From positions 1,281,001 through 1,345,000 of the forward strand of contig NZ_JAUTAJ010000004.1 in assembly GCF_030818485.1 (NCBI RefSeq): a DNA stretch of 64,000 nt, written 5' to 3'. Under the pieces are notes generated by a model. That model was not told the DNA's origin. It did no database searches and saw only the letters and a list, made by a program, of their open reading frames with translations. The stretch comes from Pseudoroseomonas cervicalis (GTDB taxonomy: Bacteria > Pseudomonadota > Alphaproteobacteria > Acetobacterales > Acetobacteraceae). The translations under genes and the position numbers were made by a program. Below, piece by piece: positions 17,298 to 26,031 of this stretch. Positions within the stretch are counted from its first letter, which is position 1. Each line of letters starts with the position of its first letter.

Positions 17298-17978
17298 TTG
17301 GCCACTGGATTCCGCATTCTCCAGCGCAGCCGCGCGGTCGCGCCCGAGCTGGTCGAGCGCTTCCGCGCCCTGCCCGTGGCGAATGTCAGCGACGTGATGG
17401 CGCGCATGACGGCGGGCGGCGCGCGGCTGCGCCCGATGCACGCCCCGGGCGCGGCGCTGGCCGGCCCGGCGCTGACGGTGAAGACGCGCCCCGGCGACAA
17501 TCTGATGATCCACAAGGCGATCGCCCTGGCCCAGCCCGGCGATGTCATCATCGTCGATGCCGGCGGCGACCTGACCAATGCGCTGATCGGCGAGCTGATG
17601 CTGGCGCAGATGGTGCGGCGCCGCCTGGGCGGCATCGTGCTGAACGGCGCGATCCGCGACAGCGCCGCCATCCGCGCGCAGGATTTCCCGGTCTTCGCCG
17701 CGGGGGTGACGCATCGCGGCCCCTACAAGGACGGCCCGGGCGAGATCAACGTGCCCATCGCGATCGACGGCATGGTGATCGCGCCGGGCGATCTGGTGCT
17801 GGGCGACGAGGACGGGCTGCTCTGCGTGCCCTTCGACGCGGCCGAGGCGATCCTGGCCGCCGCCGGCGAGAAGCAGGCGGCGGAGCAGCGGCAGGTCGCC
17901 CGCATCGAGGCCGGCACGCATGACGCCAGCTGGGTCGACGCCACGCTGCGGCGGCTGGGCTGCGAGGGGCTGGACTGA
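17298..17978 (+). CDS. RraA-family protein (HMG/CHA aldolase-like)
   Basis: A 226-residue RraA/4-hydroxy-4-methyl-2-oxoglutarate aldolase superfamily protein. The conserved core is GDNLMIHKA, DVIIVDAGGD, and NGAIRD with Arg120-Asp121 in the place of the catalytic and metal-binding pair. PVFAAGVTHRGPYKDGPGEINVPI is also typical. Likely roles are aldol cleavage or decarboxylation of an oxo-acid rather than RNase E control. I place the start at TTG 17298, seven bases after GGGAGGAG, because the conserved sequence begins there and no closer ATG exists. It is followed by a hydroxyacid dehydrogenase and a Bug receptor, a typical catabolic trio. Confidence 0.9.
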   Translation: MATGFRILQRSRAVAPELVERFRALPVANVSDVMARMTAGGARLRPMHAPGAALAGPALTVKTRPGDNLMIHKAIALAQPGDVIIVDAGGDLTNALIGELMLAQMVRRRLGGIVLNGAIRDSAAIRAQDFPVFAAGVTHRGPYKDGPGEINVPIAIDGMVIAPGDLVLGDEDGLLCVPFDAAEAILAAAGEKQAAEQRQVARIEAGTHDASWVDATLRRLGCEGLD

Positions 17979-18148
17979 GGCCGGCCGGCCCGGCGCCCGG
18001 CGCCTGCCCGCGGCGCCTGCCCGCGGCGCCGGCCCGGCCCCCGCCCTTCCCGCCCACCCGCACCGCTCGCCGAATGGGCGCCGCGCCGCCCGCCCCGGAT
18101 GAACCGAAGCCCGGCCCGCCCGGCCGGCCCGCCCCGAAGGATTGCCGC
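17979..18148. repeat. Short tandem repeat in the rraA-dehydrogenase gap
   Basis: The 170-bp gap is extremely G+C-rich and contains a ~13-bp unit (CGGCGCCTGCCCG) repeated twice in tandem with a partial third copy near 17999-18032. I see no gene in it. Confidence 0.5.
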
Positions 18149-19159
18149 ATGCCCGCCACACCCCGCCCCAATGTCCTCGTCTCGGCGGCCCGGCTGGCCC
18201 CCGAGGCCGTCGCCATGCTGGAGGAGGCCGGCTACGCCGTGCACTGCACCACCGGCTACCCGGCCGAGGAGGAGCTGCTGGAGGCCATCGGCAGGCTCCG
18301 CCCGGTCGCGATCCTGCACCGCCAGGGCTTCATCAATGGCACCGTCATGGACGCCGCGGCGCCGGAGCTGCGGGTGGTGGCACGGCATGGCGCCGGCATC
18401 GACGGCATCGACATCGCCGCCGCCCGCGCCCGCGGCCTGGCCGTCACCCGCGCCGCCGGGGCCAATTCCCGCTCGGTGGCGGAGCACGCCATGGCGCTGA
18501 TGCTGTCCATGCTGAAGGACCTGCCCTCGGTCGCCGCCGGCATGCGCGAGGGGCTGTGGGAGAAGACCTCGCGCATGACGCGCGACATCGACGGCATGAC
18601 GCTCGGCATCGTGGGCTATGGCGCCATCGGCTCCAAGGTGGCGCGCTATGCCGACGCCTTCGGCATGCGGGTCCTGGCGTATGACCCCTATCTGCCCGGC
18701 GACGGCCTGCCCGGCCCCGGCACGCGCGTGGCGTCGCTGGCCGAGCTGCTGCCGCAGGCCGAGGTGCTGTCGCTGCACTGCCCGCTGGAGCCGGAGACGC
18801 GCGGCCTGATCGGCGCCGCCGAGCTGGCCCTGCTGCCGCGCGGCGCGATCCTGGTGCACACCGCGCGCGGCGGCATCGTCGACCAGGAGGCGCTGCTGGC
18901 GGCACTGGAATCCGGGCAGCTCAGCTGGGCCGGGGTGGATGTCTTCGCCAAGGAACCGCTGGACGCCGACAGCCCGCTCCGCAGCCACCCGCGCGTGGTG
19001 CCGACGCCGCATCTGGCGGCCAACACGCCGCGCGGCGCGCTCGGCATGGCCTGCGGCGCGGCGGAGAGCATCATCGCCGTGCTGGCCGGCCGGCTGCCGG
19101 CGCTGGAAGGCGCCATGGTGGTGCCCGCCGGCCAGGCCTCGTCGCCGGTCCTGAGCTGA
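18149..19159 (+). CDS. D-isomer-specific 2-hydroxyacid dehydrogenase (SerA-like)
   Basis: A 336-residue NAD-dependent dehydrogenase that should interconvert a D-2-hydroxyacid and its 2-oxoacid in the cytoplasm. The Rossmann motif is GIVGYGAIGSKVARYADAFG near residue 152. The catalytic Arg is in LVHTARGGIVDQEALL, the Glu in DVFAKEPLD and the His in VVPTPHLAANT. ATG 18149 follows a purine-rich GAAGGA. It lies between RraA and a Bug receptor. The aldolase plus dehydrogenase combination suggests breakdown of a hydroxylated dicarboxylate. It resembles phosphoglycerate dehydrogenase but lacks the C-terminal ACT domain. Confidence 0.93.
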   Translation: MPATPRPNVLVSAARLAPEAVAMLEEAGYAVHCTTGYPAEEELLEAIGRLRPVAILHRQGFINGTVMDAAAPELRVVARHGAGIDGIDIAAARARGLAVTRAAGANSRSVAEHAMALMLSMLKDLPSVAAGMREGLWEKTSRMTRDIDGMTLGIVGYGAIGSKVARYADAFGMRVLAYDPYLPGDGLPGPGTRVASLAELLPQAEVLSLHCPLEPETRGLIGAAELALLPRGAILVHTARGGIVDQEALLAALESGQLSWAGVDVFAKEPLDADSPLRSHPRVVPTPHLAANTPRGALGMACGAAESIIAVLAGRLPALEGAMVVPAGQASSPVLS

Positions 19160-19199
19160 GGCGGCGCGCGGCCGGCGCGGCCGGCCAAAGGCCCGGCGT

Positions 19200-19219
19200 C
19201 GCCGCCCCGCGGGGCGGCG
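19200..19219 (+). other. G/C palindrome before the Bug pseudogene
   Basis: CGCCGCCCC-GC-GGGGCGGCG is a perfect 9-bp stem about 13 bases before the AGGAGG ribosome site of the next gene. It could shape mRNA stability between dehydrogenase and receptor. Confidence 0.4.
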
Positions 19220-19251
19220 CGCGGGGCTCTCAGGAGGAGGAGAAACCAAGA

Positions 19252-20257
19252 ATGACACATTCGCTGAACCTGCCGCTGAACCTGCCGCGCCGGCGCCTGC
19301 TGGCGGCCGGCGCCGGCCTGCTGGCCGCGCCGCTGGCGCGCCCGGCGCTGGCCCAGCCGGCCTGGCCGCAGGGCCGCGCCATCGAGATCGTGGTGGGCTT
19401 CGCCCCCGGCGGCGGCACCGATGTGATGCTGCGCGCCCTGGCGCAGGCCATCACGGTCGAGCTGCCCGGCGCCAATTTCGTCATCACCAACCGGCCCGGC
19501 GCCGGCGGGCGAGACCTCCTATGTCGCGCTGCAGGGCGCGCGGCCGGATGGCTACACCATCGGCAGCATCAACACGCCGGGCTATCTCTCCGTGCCGATC
19601 GAGCGGCGGGTCCGCTACGACCGCAGCCGCATCCGCGCCATCGCCCGCCTGGTCGACGACCCCACCGCCTTCGTGGTGCACCGCGACTCCCCGATCCGGT
19701 CGCTGGCCGACCTTGTGGCGGAAGCGAAGCGCCGCCCGGGCCAGCTCAGCCTCGGCACCTCCGGCGTGGGCACCGACGACCATCTGGCGCTGACCCTGTT
19801 CGAGGCCGCCACCGGCACCGAATTCATCCACACCCCCTATGCCGGGGCGGGCCAGGTGAAGAACGCCCTGCTGGCGCGGCATATCGACGTGGCCGGGCTC
19901 AATCTCGGCGAGATCGGCATGCTCGGCCAGGACAAGCCGGCGCTGCGGCCGCTGGCCGGCATGGGCGCGGCGCGCTGGGAGCTGATGCCGGAGGTGCCGA
20001 CCTTCCGCGAGCTCGGCTACGACGTGCTGATGACCAGCGAGCGCGGCATCGGCGCGCCGCGCGACATTCCGGAGGAGGTGGCGCAGCGGCTGCAGGACGC
20101 CGTCGCCCGCACGGTGGCCAAGCCGGACTGGGCGGAGAAGGCGCGGCAGCTGGAACTGCCCATGGCCTATCTGCCCGGCGCCGAATGGGAGGCGCAGATG
20201 CCGGCGCAGGAGGCGCGCTACCGCCAGATCTGGGAGAGGACGCCCTGGCAGCGCTGA
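19252..20257 (+). pseudogene. Bug-family receptor with a frameshift
   Basis: The gene starts at ATG 19252 with a strong AGGAGGAG site and a signal peptide (PRRRLLAAGAGLLAAPLA, cleavage after ALA). It continues with the Bug signature VVGFAPGGGTDVMLR and FVITNRPGAGG. After GAGG the conserved frame continues one base later (ETSYVALQGARPDGYTIG) and runs to TGA 20257 through QLSLGTSGVGTDDHLAL and EVPTFRELGYDVL. One extra G at 19507-19509 explains the break. If repaired it would be ~334 residues, the usual length. It follows the dehydrogenase by 92 bp and is followed by a decayed oxidase fragment. Confidence 0.82.
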
Positions 20258-20258
20258 G

Positions 20259-20519
20259 GCCGGCCCGGCGGAGGCGGCGCGCGGCCTGCCGGCGCGGCTG
20301 GATGGCGGCATCCGGCGCGGCGGCGAGCTGCTGAAGGCGAGGGCGCTGGGCGCCGCCCGCGTCTTCACCGGCCGCCCCGTCCTCCGCGCCGCCGCGCCGG
20401 GCGGCGTGGCCGGGGTGCTGCATGCGGCGCGGCGGCTGGGGGGCGAGGCGCCGCGCGATCCCGGGCTGCCCGGCGTCACCTCCCCGGCCGGGATCGGCGC
20501 GGGGCGGCTGCCGCGGCCC
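20259..20519 (+). pseudogene. C-terminal remnant of FMN-dependent 2-hydroxyacid oxidase/dehydrogenase
   Basis: The frame beginning at 20259 reads LDGGIRRGGELLKARALGA, then RVFTGRPVLRAAAPGG and GVLHAARRLGG. This is the FMN-phosphate-binding end of LldD/glycolate-oxidase proteins (family pattern DGGIRRGxDVxKALALGAxxVxxGRP). The end resembles PGVTSPAEIG of relatives. The ~300 residues that should precede it, with the catalytic His and Arg, are absent, and there is no start. I infer a truncated gene left in the gap between the frameshifted Bug gene and the convergent lyase. Confidence 0.7.
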
Positions 20520-20524
20520 GGCCC

Positions 20525-21895
20525 TCACCCCCCCTGGGCGCGGGAGGCGGCGACGGCGCGGTCCACCATCTGCGGCGCCATGCCGAGGTAATTCGCCGGA
20601 TCGGTCAGCCGGTCGATGGCGGCGCGGTCCAGATGGCGGGTGACCTCCGGATGGCGCGCCAGGGCCTCGGCCAGCGTGCCGCCCCGCTCGTTCACTTCGC
20701 GGCAGACCGCGTAGACGATGTCATGCGCGGCATCGCGGCCGGTATGCGGCGCCAGCCCCATCATCACCGCCTCGGCGACGATCAGCCCCTGGCTGAGGCC
20801 GAGATTGCGCCGCATCCGCCCCGCATCGACGATCAGCCCGCCCAGCGCGAATTTCGCCTGGTGCAGCGCCCCGGCGGTCAGCACGAAGCTCTGCGGCACC
20901 GCCATCCATTCGGCGTGCCAGGGGCCGGTGGCGCGCTCCAGATCCTGCACCATGGCGTCCAGCATCAGCCCGGCCTGCTGCCGCACCCCCTTGGCCGCGG
21001 CCAGCATCAGCTCCGACGAGATCGGGTTGCGCTTCTGCGGCATGGTGGAGGAGGCGCCGCGGCCGGTCACGAAGGGCTCGTACAGCTCGCCGAACTCGGT
21101 CGCGGCCAGCAGCATGATGTCATAGGCGATCTTGCCGAGCGAGCCGGTGACGAGGGCGAGGAAGTTCACCACCTCGGCGAAGCCGTCGCGCGCCACATGC
21201 CAGGTGGTGGCGGGCTGGCCGAGGCCGAGCTCCGCGCAGAAGGCCTGCTGCACCGCCAGCCCCTGTTCGCCCAGCGAGGCCAGCGTGCCGGCGGCGCCGG
21301 CGAACTGGCCGACCAGCACCCGCGGCCGCAGCTCGCGCAGCCGCTCGGCATGGCGGTCGAACATGGCCAGCCAGATCGCCGCCTTGTAGCCGAAGGTGAT
21401 CGGCAGCGCCTGCTGCAGATGGGTGCGCCCGGCCATCGGCGTGTCGCGATGCGCCACCGCCAGATCGGCCAGGATGCCGCGCAGCGCGGCGATCTCCGCC
21501 GCCACCACGTCGAGCCCGGCGCGCAGGCGCAGCACATCGGCGGTGTCCATGATGTCCTGGGTGGTGGCGCCCCAATGCAGGTAGCGCCCGGCCTCGCCGC
21601 ATTGCGCCACCAGCTGGTGCAGCAGCGGCAGGATGGGGTATCCGACATTGTCGGTCTCCCGCCGCAGCCGGTCGACATCCAGCGCCCCGATGTCGCAGGC
21701 GGCGGCGATGCGTTCGGCGGCCTCGGCGGGGATGACCCCGCAGCGCGCCTCGGCCCGGGCCAGGGCGATCTCCACCTCGATATAGCGGGCGACCAGGCTG
21801 CGGTCGGAGAAGATCTCGCGCATGCGCGGCGTGCCGAAGGCGTCGCGGAACAGGGCGGAATCGAGCGGGCTGGCGGTGTCGGCGAACTGGGTCAC
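20525..21895 (-). CDS. Lyase of the fumarase/aspartase superfamily (CMLE/adenylosuccinate-lyase type)
   Basis: A 456-residue homotetrameric lyase. The superfamily signature GASSTMPQKRNP near residue 280 holds the mobile catalytic serine loop. HWGATTQDIMDTADVLRLR near residue 107 and GRTHLQQALPITFGYK near 155 supply the other two active-site regions. The set resembles 3-carboxy-cis,cis-muconate cycloisomerase (PcaB) most, but bacteria use this subgroup for several carboxylate eliminations. It lies downstream of a Bug receptor on the same strand (53 bp), with a GntR regulator beyond, so it probably acts on the acid captured by that receptor. Confidence 0.88.
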   Translation of the reverse strand: MTQFADTASPLDSALFRDAFGTPRMREIFSDRSLVARYIEVEIALARAEARCGVIPAEAAERIAAACDIGALDVDRLRRETDNVGYPILPLLHQLVAQCGEAGRYLHWGATTQDIMDTADVLRLRAGLDVVAAEIAALRGILADLAVAHRDTPMAGRTHLQQALPITFGYKAAIWLAMFDRHAERLRELRPRVLVGQFAGAAGTLASLGEQGLAVQQAFCAELGLGQPATTWHVARDGFAEVVNFLALVTGSLGKIAYDIMLLAATEFGELYEPFVTGRGASSTMPQKRNPISSELMLAAAKGVRQQAGLMLDAMVQDLERATGPWHAEWMAVPQSFVLTAGALHQAKFALGGLIVDAGRMRRNLGLSQGLIVAEAVMMGLAPHTGRDAAHDIVYAVCREVNERGGTLAEALARHPEVTRHLDRAAIDRLTDPANYLGMAPQMVDRAVAASRAQGG

Positions 21896-21948
21896 GGGTG
21901 GGTCTTCTCCTGCTCTGGCGGTGCGGCGGCTGCGGTCGTCGGGGGCTG

Positions 21949-22938
21949 CTATTCCGGCCGCACCCCGGCCTCGGACAGCACGCCGCGCCAGCGCTCCATC
22001 TCGGCCAGCAGGAAGCCGCGCGCCCCGGCCAGGTCGGTCGGCGCCATGGGCACATTGCCCAGCTCCGCCAGCCGGGCGACGAAGGCGGGGTCGGCCAGCG
22101 CCCGGCGGCTTTCCGCATGCAGCCGCGCCACGATGGGCTGCGGCGTGCCGGCGGGCGCCAGCAGCATGTTCCAGGTCGACATGCTGAAATTCGCCAGCTC
22201 CGGGATGCCGCTTTCGCGCACCGTCGGCAGCTCCGGCAGGAAGGGCACGCGCGCGACCGAGGTCACCGCCAGCGGCCGCACCATGCCGCCGCGGATGCTG
22301 CCCAGCGCGGTGGTCGAGGTGTCGTTCACCAGGGCGATGCTGCCGGCCAGCAGATCGGCCATGGCCGGCGCCACGCCGCGATAGACGACGTGGTTCATGC
22401 GCGTCTTCGTCAGCGACAGGATCTGCACCGTGGAGACATGCGCGGCCGAGCCATTGCCGGCCGAGCCGTAATCATAATGGTCGGGCCGCGCCCGCACCGC
22501 CGCGATCAGGTCCTGCAGGCTGCGGAACGGGGAATCGGCGCCGACCAGCAGGATCACCGGCCCTTCCATCAGCGTCGCCACCGGCACGAAATCCCCCGCC
22601 GTGTCGTAGGGCAGGCGCGGATAGAGGAAGGGGTTGATGGAATGAGAGAGGTTGTTGAACAGCAGCGTGTAGCCATCCTTCGGCGCCTTGGCGACGGCAT
22701 CGGCGCCGATGGTGGAGCCGGCGCCGGTGCGGTTCTCGACCACCACCCGGCCGCCCAGCTGCCGGCCGAGCTGCTCGGCGAAGACGCGGCCCAGCGTGTC
22801 GGTCGGCCCCCCGGCGGCGAAGGGCAGCACCAGGCGGACCGGCCGGTCCGGATAGGCCGCAGCCTGGGCGCCGGCGGCGGCCGGCCGCAGGGCCGGCAGG
22901 GCCAGGGCGGAGGCGATCAGCGCGCGGCGGCTCGGCAT
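21949..22938 (-). CDS. Bug-family (TctC) periplasmic receptor
   Basis: A 329-residue solute receptor with a signal peptide (PSRRALIASALALPAL, cleavage near GAQA). The mature protein opens YPDRPVRLVLPFAAGGPTDTLGR and contains VVENRTGAGSTIGADAVAKAPKDGYTLL, HYDYGSAGNGSAAH and ELPTVRESGIPELANF. It should bind a carboxylate between its two lobes through main-chain atoms and the conserved Asp in the TDT loop. It is divergent from the GntR gene across a 103-bp region with a strong dyad, so GntR control is expected. The lyase gene follows 53 bp downstream on the same strand. Confidence 0.94.
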   Translation of the reverse strand: MPSRRALIASALALPALRPAAAGAQAAAYPDRPVRLVLPFAAGGPTDTLGRVFAEQLGRQLGGRVVVENRTGAGSTIGADAVAKAPKDGYTLLFNNLSHSINPFLYPRLPYDTAGDFVPVATLMEGPVILLVGADSPFRSLQDLIAAVRARPDHYDYGSAGNGSAAHVSTVQILSLTKTRMNHVVYRGVAPAMADLLAGSIALVNDTSTTALGSIRGGMVRPLAVTSVARVPFLPELPTVRESGIPELANFSMSTWNMLLAPAGTPQPIVARLHAESRRALADPAFVARLAELGNVPMAPTDLAGARGFLLAEMERWRGVLSEAGVRPE

Positions 22939-22955
22939 GGCGGTTTCTCCCCTAA

Positions 22956-22989
22956 ATTGGTTCGGACTTATTGATTGGTACGAACCAAT
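22956..22989. promoter_or_regulatory. GntR operator candidate: nested inverted repeats
   Basis: ATTGGTTCG (22956-22964) and CGAACCAAT (22981-22989) are exact inverted copies. Within the span, ATTGGT (22974-22979) and ACCAAT (22984-22989) form a second, tighter dyad around ACGA. The region is strikingly A/T-rich against its surroundings and lies between the divergent Bug and GntR starts. This is where a HutC-type GntR dimer would bind. Confidence 0.7.
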
Positions 22990-23041
22990 AGGAAGGCGCG
23001 ATCCGGCTTGTCAACGGGTTTATGGTCCGTACCTTGGCGGC

Positions 23042-23833
23042 ATGCCGCTCCCCGCTCCCGCCCCCTCCCCCCGCTATGCCGCCCTGGCCCAGGAGCTGGC
23101 GGAGGAGATCGCCCGCGGCGAGCTGCCGCCCGGCGCCCGGCTGCCGACCGAGATCGAGCTCTCCGCGGCGCGCGGCGTCAGCCGCGCCACGGTGCGCGCG
23201 GCGCTGCTGCGGCTGGAGGAGCTGGGGCTGGTGTCGCGCCGCCGCCGCTCCGGCACCCATGTCACCAGCGACCTGCCGCGCCGGCCGGGGCGCTATGCGC
23301 AATCCCTCGCCGGCATCGACGACCTGCTGCAATACGCGGTGCAGACGGAGCGGCGCGTGCTCGACATCGCCCCCGTGGTGGCCGATGACAGGCTGGCCGC
23401 CCGCCTCTCGGTGCGGCCCGGCAGCCGCTGGATCCGCGTCTCCAGCCTGCGCGTGCCGCCGGGCGGCGACGCGCCGCCGCTGTGCTGGACGGACAGCTAT
23501 GCCGATGCCGCCGCCGCGCCGCGCGACCTGCGGCAGCGCCTGGCCGAGGGCGCGCATCGCGGGCTGATCGCGACGCTGCTGGCCGATGGCAGCGGCCGGC
23601 CGATCGAGGAGGTGACGCAGGAGATCCGCGCCGCCGGCATCCCCGAAGGCCCGGTGGCGCAGGCGCTACTGGCGGCGCCGGGCGGCCACGCGCTGGAGAT
23701 CACCCGCCGCTACATCGACCCCGAGGGCGCGCCGCTGGCGGTGACCATCAGCCTGCACCCGGCGGAGCGCTTCTCCTACACCACCCGGCTGCAGCGCCTG
23801 CCCGCGGGCGCGGAAGCCGCGCCCGGGCGCTGA
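23042..23833 (+). CDS. GntR-family regulator (HutC/UTRA subfamily)
   Basis: A 263-residue regulator. The winged helix lies at about residues 14-75 (YAALAQELAEEIARGELPPGARLPTE, VSRATVRAALLRLEELGLV), and the UTRA effector domain spans about 95-245 (IRVSSLRVPPG, ITRRYIDPEGAPLAVTISLHPAERFSYTTRL). ATG 23042 starts directly before the helix-turn-helix; longer frames would overlap the divergent promoter. It likely represses the Bug-lyase unit and itself through the nested dyad at 22956-22989. The effector is probably the lyase substrate or product. Confidence 0.92.
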   Translation: MPLPAPAPSPRYAALAQELAEEIARGELPPGARLPTEIELSAARGVSRATVRAALLRLEELGLVSRRRRSGTHVTSDLPRRPGRYAQSLAGIDDLLQYAVQTERRVLDIAPVVADDRLAARLSVRPGSRWIRVSSLRVPPGGDAPPLCWTDSYADAAAAPRDLRQRLAEGAHRGLIATLLADGSGRPIEEVTQEIRAAGIPEGPVAQALLAAPGGHALEITRRYIDPEGAPLAVTISLHPAERFSYTTRLQRLPAGAEAAPGR

Positions 23834-23842
23834 GCGGCGCGC

Positions 23843-25018
23843 TCAGGAGCCGCGCGGCGGCAGCCGGTCGCGGGCGATCCGCACCAGGAATTCCGTGCCG
23901 CCGCGCAGCGCCGAATCGTCGAAATCATATTCCGGATGGTGCAGCGGCTTCGACGCCTCGCCATTGCCGATGAAGGCGAAGCAGCCCGGCGCGTGCTGCA
24001 GGAAGCGCGCGAAATCCTCCGAACCCGTGTTCGGCTCGGCCATCTCGCCGACGCGCTCGCTGCCCAGCACCGCGCGCGCCGCCGCCAGCGCCGCCAGGGT
24101 GGCGCCCGGGTCGTTGATCGTCGGGATGAATTCGCGGCTATACGCCACCTGGCACTCCACCCCGTAGCTGGCCGCGGTGCCGGCGGCGATGCGGCGCAGC
24201 TCGGCCTCGATGGTGGCGCTGATCTCGGGGCGGAAGCTGCGGGCATCGCCCAGGATGCGGGCGGTGCCGGGCAGCGCGTTGCGGGTGCCGTCGGTGAGCA
24301 GCTCGGTGACCGAGAGCACCGCCGCCTCGGTCGGCGCCACGCGGCGGGAGATGACGGTCTGCAGATTGACCACCAGGGCGCAGGCGGCCACCAGCACCTC
24401 CCGCCCGCGCTGCGGCTGCGAGGCATGGCCGCCGACGCCCCGCAGCACAATCTCGAAATTGTCCTCGGCCGACATCACCGCCCCGGCGCGGGTGCGGAAG
24501 CTGCCCACCGGCAGGCCGGGCCAGTTGTGCAGGCCGTAGATCTCGTCGAAGGGGAAACGCTCCGCCAGCCCGTCCGCCAGCATGGCGAGCGCGCCGCGGC
24601 CCCATTCCTCGGCCGGCTGGAAGATGAAGCGCACCGTGCCGTCGAAGCCGCCCTCCGCTGCCAGGATGCGCGCCGCGCCCAGCAGCATGGTGGTGTGGCC
24701 GTCATGGCCGCAGGCATGCATCACGCCGGGATGGGTCGAGGCATGGGCCGGCCCGGCCTGCTCGGCGATGCGCAGCGCGTCCATATCGGCGCGCAGCGCG
24801 ATGCAGCGATCGCCGGTGCCGCGCCGCAGGCTGGCCACCACGCCGGTGCCGCCCACGCCCTCGGCGATGTCGGTGATGCCGAAGCGGCGCAGCCGCTCGG
24901 CCACCAGGCGGCCGGTGCGGTGCTCCTCGAAGCCGAATTCCGGATGCGCGTGGAAGTCGCGGCGCCAGTCGCGCAGCTCGGCCCAGAAGGCCGCGTCGCG
25001 GGTTTCATCGCCTGTCAT
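23843..25018 (-). CDS. M20-family amidohydrolase (peptidase M20D)
   Basis: A 391-residue di-metal amidohydrolase of the IAA-amino-acid hydrolase/hippurate hydrolase type. Metal ligands appear in ALRADMDALRI and MHACGHDGH near residue 110, then FIFQPAEEWGRGA and a dimerisation lid from about 190 to 305. The last ligand His is in GNGEASKPLHHPEYDFDD. It should cleave an N-acyl amino acid or a related amide in the cytoplasm. The start ATG 25018 overlaps the end of the LysR gene upstream by 14 bases, which indicates translational coupling. It is convergent with the GntR gene. Confidence 0.92.
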   Translation of the reverse strand: MTGDETRDAAFWAELRDWRRDFHAHPEFGFEEHRTGRLVAERLRRFGITDIAEGVGGTGVVASLRRGTGDRCIALRADMDALRIAEQAGPAHASTHPGVMHACGHDGHTTMLLGAARILAAEGGFDGTVRFIFQPAEEWGRGALAMLADGLAERFPFDEIYGLHNWPGLPVGSFRTRAGAVMSAEDNFEIVLRGVGGHASQPQRGREVLVAACALVVNLQTVISRRVAPTEAAVLSVTELLTDGTRNALPGTARILGDARSFRPEISATIEAELRRIAAGTAASYGVECQVAYSREFIPTINDPGATLAALAAARAVLGSERVGEMAEPNTGSEDFARFLQHAPGCFAFIGNGEASKPLHHPEYDFDDSALRGGTEFLVRIARDRLPPRGS

Positions 25019-25901
25019 CGCTGCTCTCTCCCTGCGGCGCCTCGCCGCGCGCCTCGCGCACCAGCCAATCCGCGAAAATGCCGAGCGCCCCGCCCACCTG
25101 CCCGGTCGGCAGGAACAGCCAGTAAAGGTCGCCGGTCGGGATGCTGGTCGGCGACAGCGCCGCCAGCCGGCCCTGCTCCACCTCCTCGCGCACGAAGGCG
25201 GGCGAGCAGATGACGATGCCGAGCCCCTCCAGCGCCGCCTGGATGGCCAGCGTCGTGCTCTCGAACAGCAGCGGCGGCTGCGCCGCAGCGCGGCCATCCT
25301 GCCGCAGCCAGAGCGCCCAATCCCCCGCCCGCACCTTGCTGCCCAGCAGCCGCGCCGCGGCGGGCCAGCCGCCGCCTTGCGGCAGCAGCGCGGGCGCGGC
25401 GAAGGGCGAGATCTCCACCGGCTGCAGGCGCCGCCCGCCGAAGGGCGGCGGCGCGCCGGCCGGCACGGTATGCACGGCGGCATCCACCCCCTCGCGCACC
25501 AGATCGACCACGGCGGTGGAGGTGGAGACCTCGACATCGATGCCCGGATGCGCGGCGTGGAAACGCGGCAGGCGCGGGATCAGCCAGCGCAGCGCCCAGG
25601 TGGTGTAGGCGCGGATGCGCAGGGGCGCCGGCCGGTCCTGCAGCTGGTCCACCGCCGCCTGGATCTGCGCGAAGCCCGGCTGCAGCGCCGCCGCGAAGCG
25701 CGCCCCCGCCGCGGTGAGCGCGATGGCGTTGACGCCGCGCCGCACCAGCGCGCAGCCCAGCCGCGCCTCCAGCTCCCGCAGCCGCTTGCTGACGGCCGGC
25801 TGGGTGACGCCGAGCGCCGCCGCCGCGGCGGCCAGGCTGCCGGTCTCCGCGATGACGCGGAAGGCCCAGAGGCTCTCATAGGGCAGCGGGGCGCGGCGCA
25901 T
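25005..25901 (-). CDS. LysR-family transcriptional regulator
   Basis: A 298-residue LysR regulator. The HTH is at about residues 6-65 (YESLWAFRVIAETGSLAAAAAALGVTQPAVSKRLRELEARLG). The effector domain includes LRIRAYTTWALRWLIPRL and GVDAAVHTV, typical of the GcvA-like branch. ATG 25901 precedes the HTH directly. It is co-transcribed with, and overlaps, the M20 amidohydrolase gene, and it is divergent from the Bug-dehydrogenase-CoA operon at 26032. It could therefore control both units. An imperfect dyad lies just upstream. Confidence 0.92.
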   Translation of the reverse strand: MRRAPLPYESLWAFRVIAETGSLAAAAAALGVTQPAVSKRLRELEARLGCALVRRGVNAIALTAAGARFAAALQPGFAQIQAAVDQLQDRPAPLRIRAYTTWALRWLIPRLPRFHAAHPGIDVEVSTSTAVVDLVREGVDAAVHTVPAGAPPPFGGRRLQPVEISPFAAPALLPQGGGWPAAARLLGSKVRAGDWALWLRQDGRAAAQPPLLFESTTLAIQAALEGLGIVICSPAFVREEVEQGRLAALSPTSIPTGDLYWLFLPTGQVGGALGIFADWLVREARGEAPQGESSDDRR

Positions 25902-25907
25902 GCCGCA

Positions 25908-25926
25908 CCCTAACACCAGGTTGGGG
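25908..25926. promoter_or_regulatory. Imperfect dyad, possible LysR site
   Basis: CCCTAAC and GTTGGGG (one mismatch from exact inversion) are separated by 5 bases, 7 bp upstream of the lysR start and about 105 bp before the divergent Bug gene. The position suits an autoregulatory LysR site but the symmetry is only moderate. Confidence 0.35.
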
Positions 25927-26031
25927 TACGGCAAGGAAATCTGGGACTTCGCGGCCGCCGGCGGCGGGATGAGAGTGCCGGAAACAAGGCGCCCGGCGGC
26001 ATCGCCGCACGGGCCACCGGAGGATCGTCCC

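Noticed and set aside
17298..17978. Annotating this gene as the RNase E inhibitor RraA
   Set aside because: Its neighbours are catabolic, and the catalytic Arg-Asp pair of the aldolase branch is present, so an enzymatic role is more likely.
20525..21895. Calling the lyase purB
   Set aside because: The superfamily signature is shared. The catabolic context with a Bug receptor and GntR regulator fits a carboxylate lyase better than purine synthesis.
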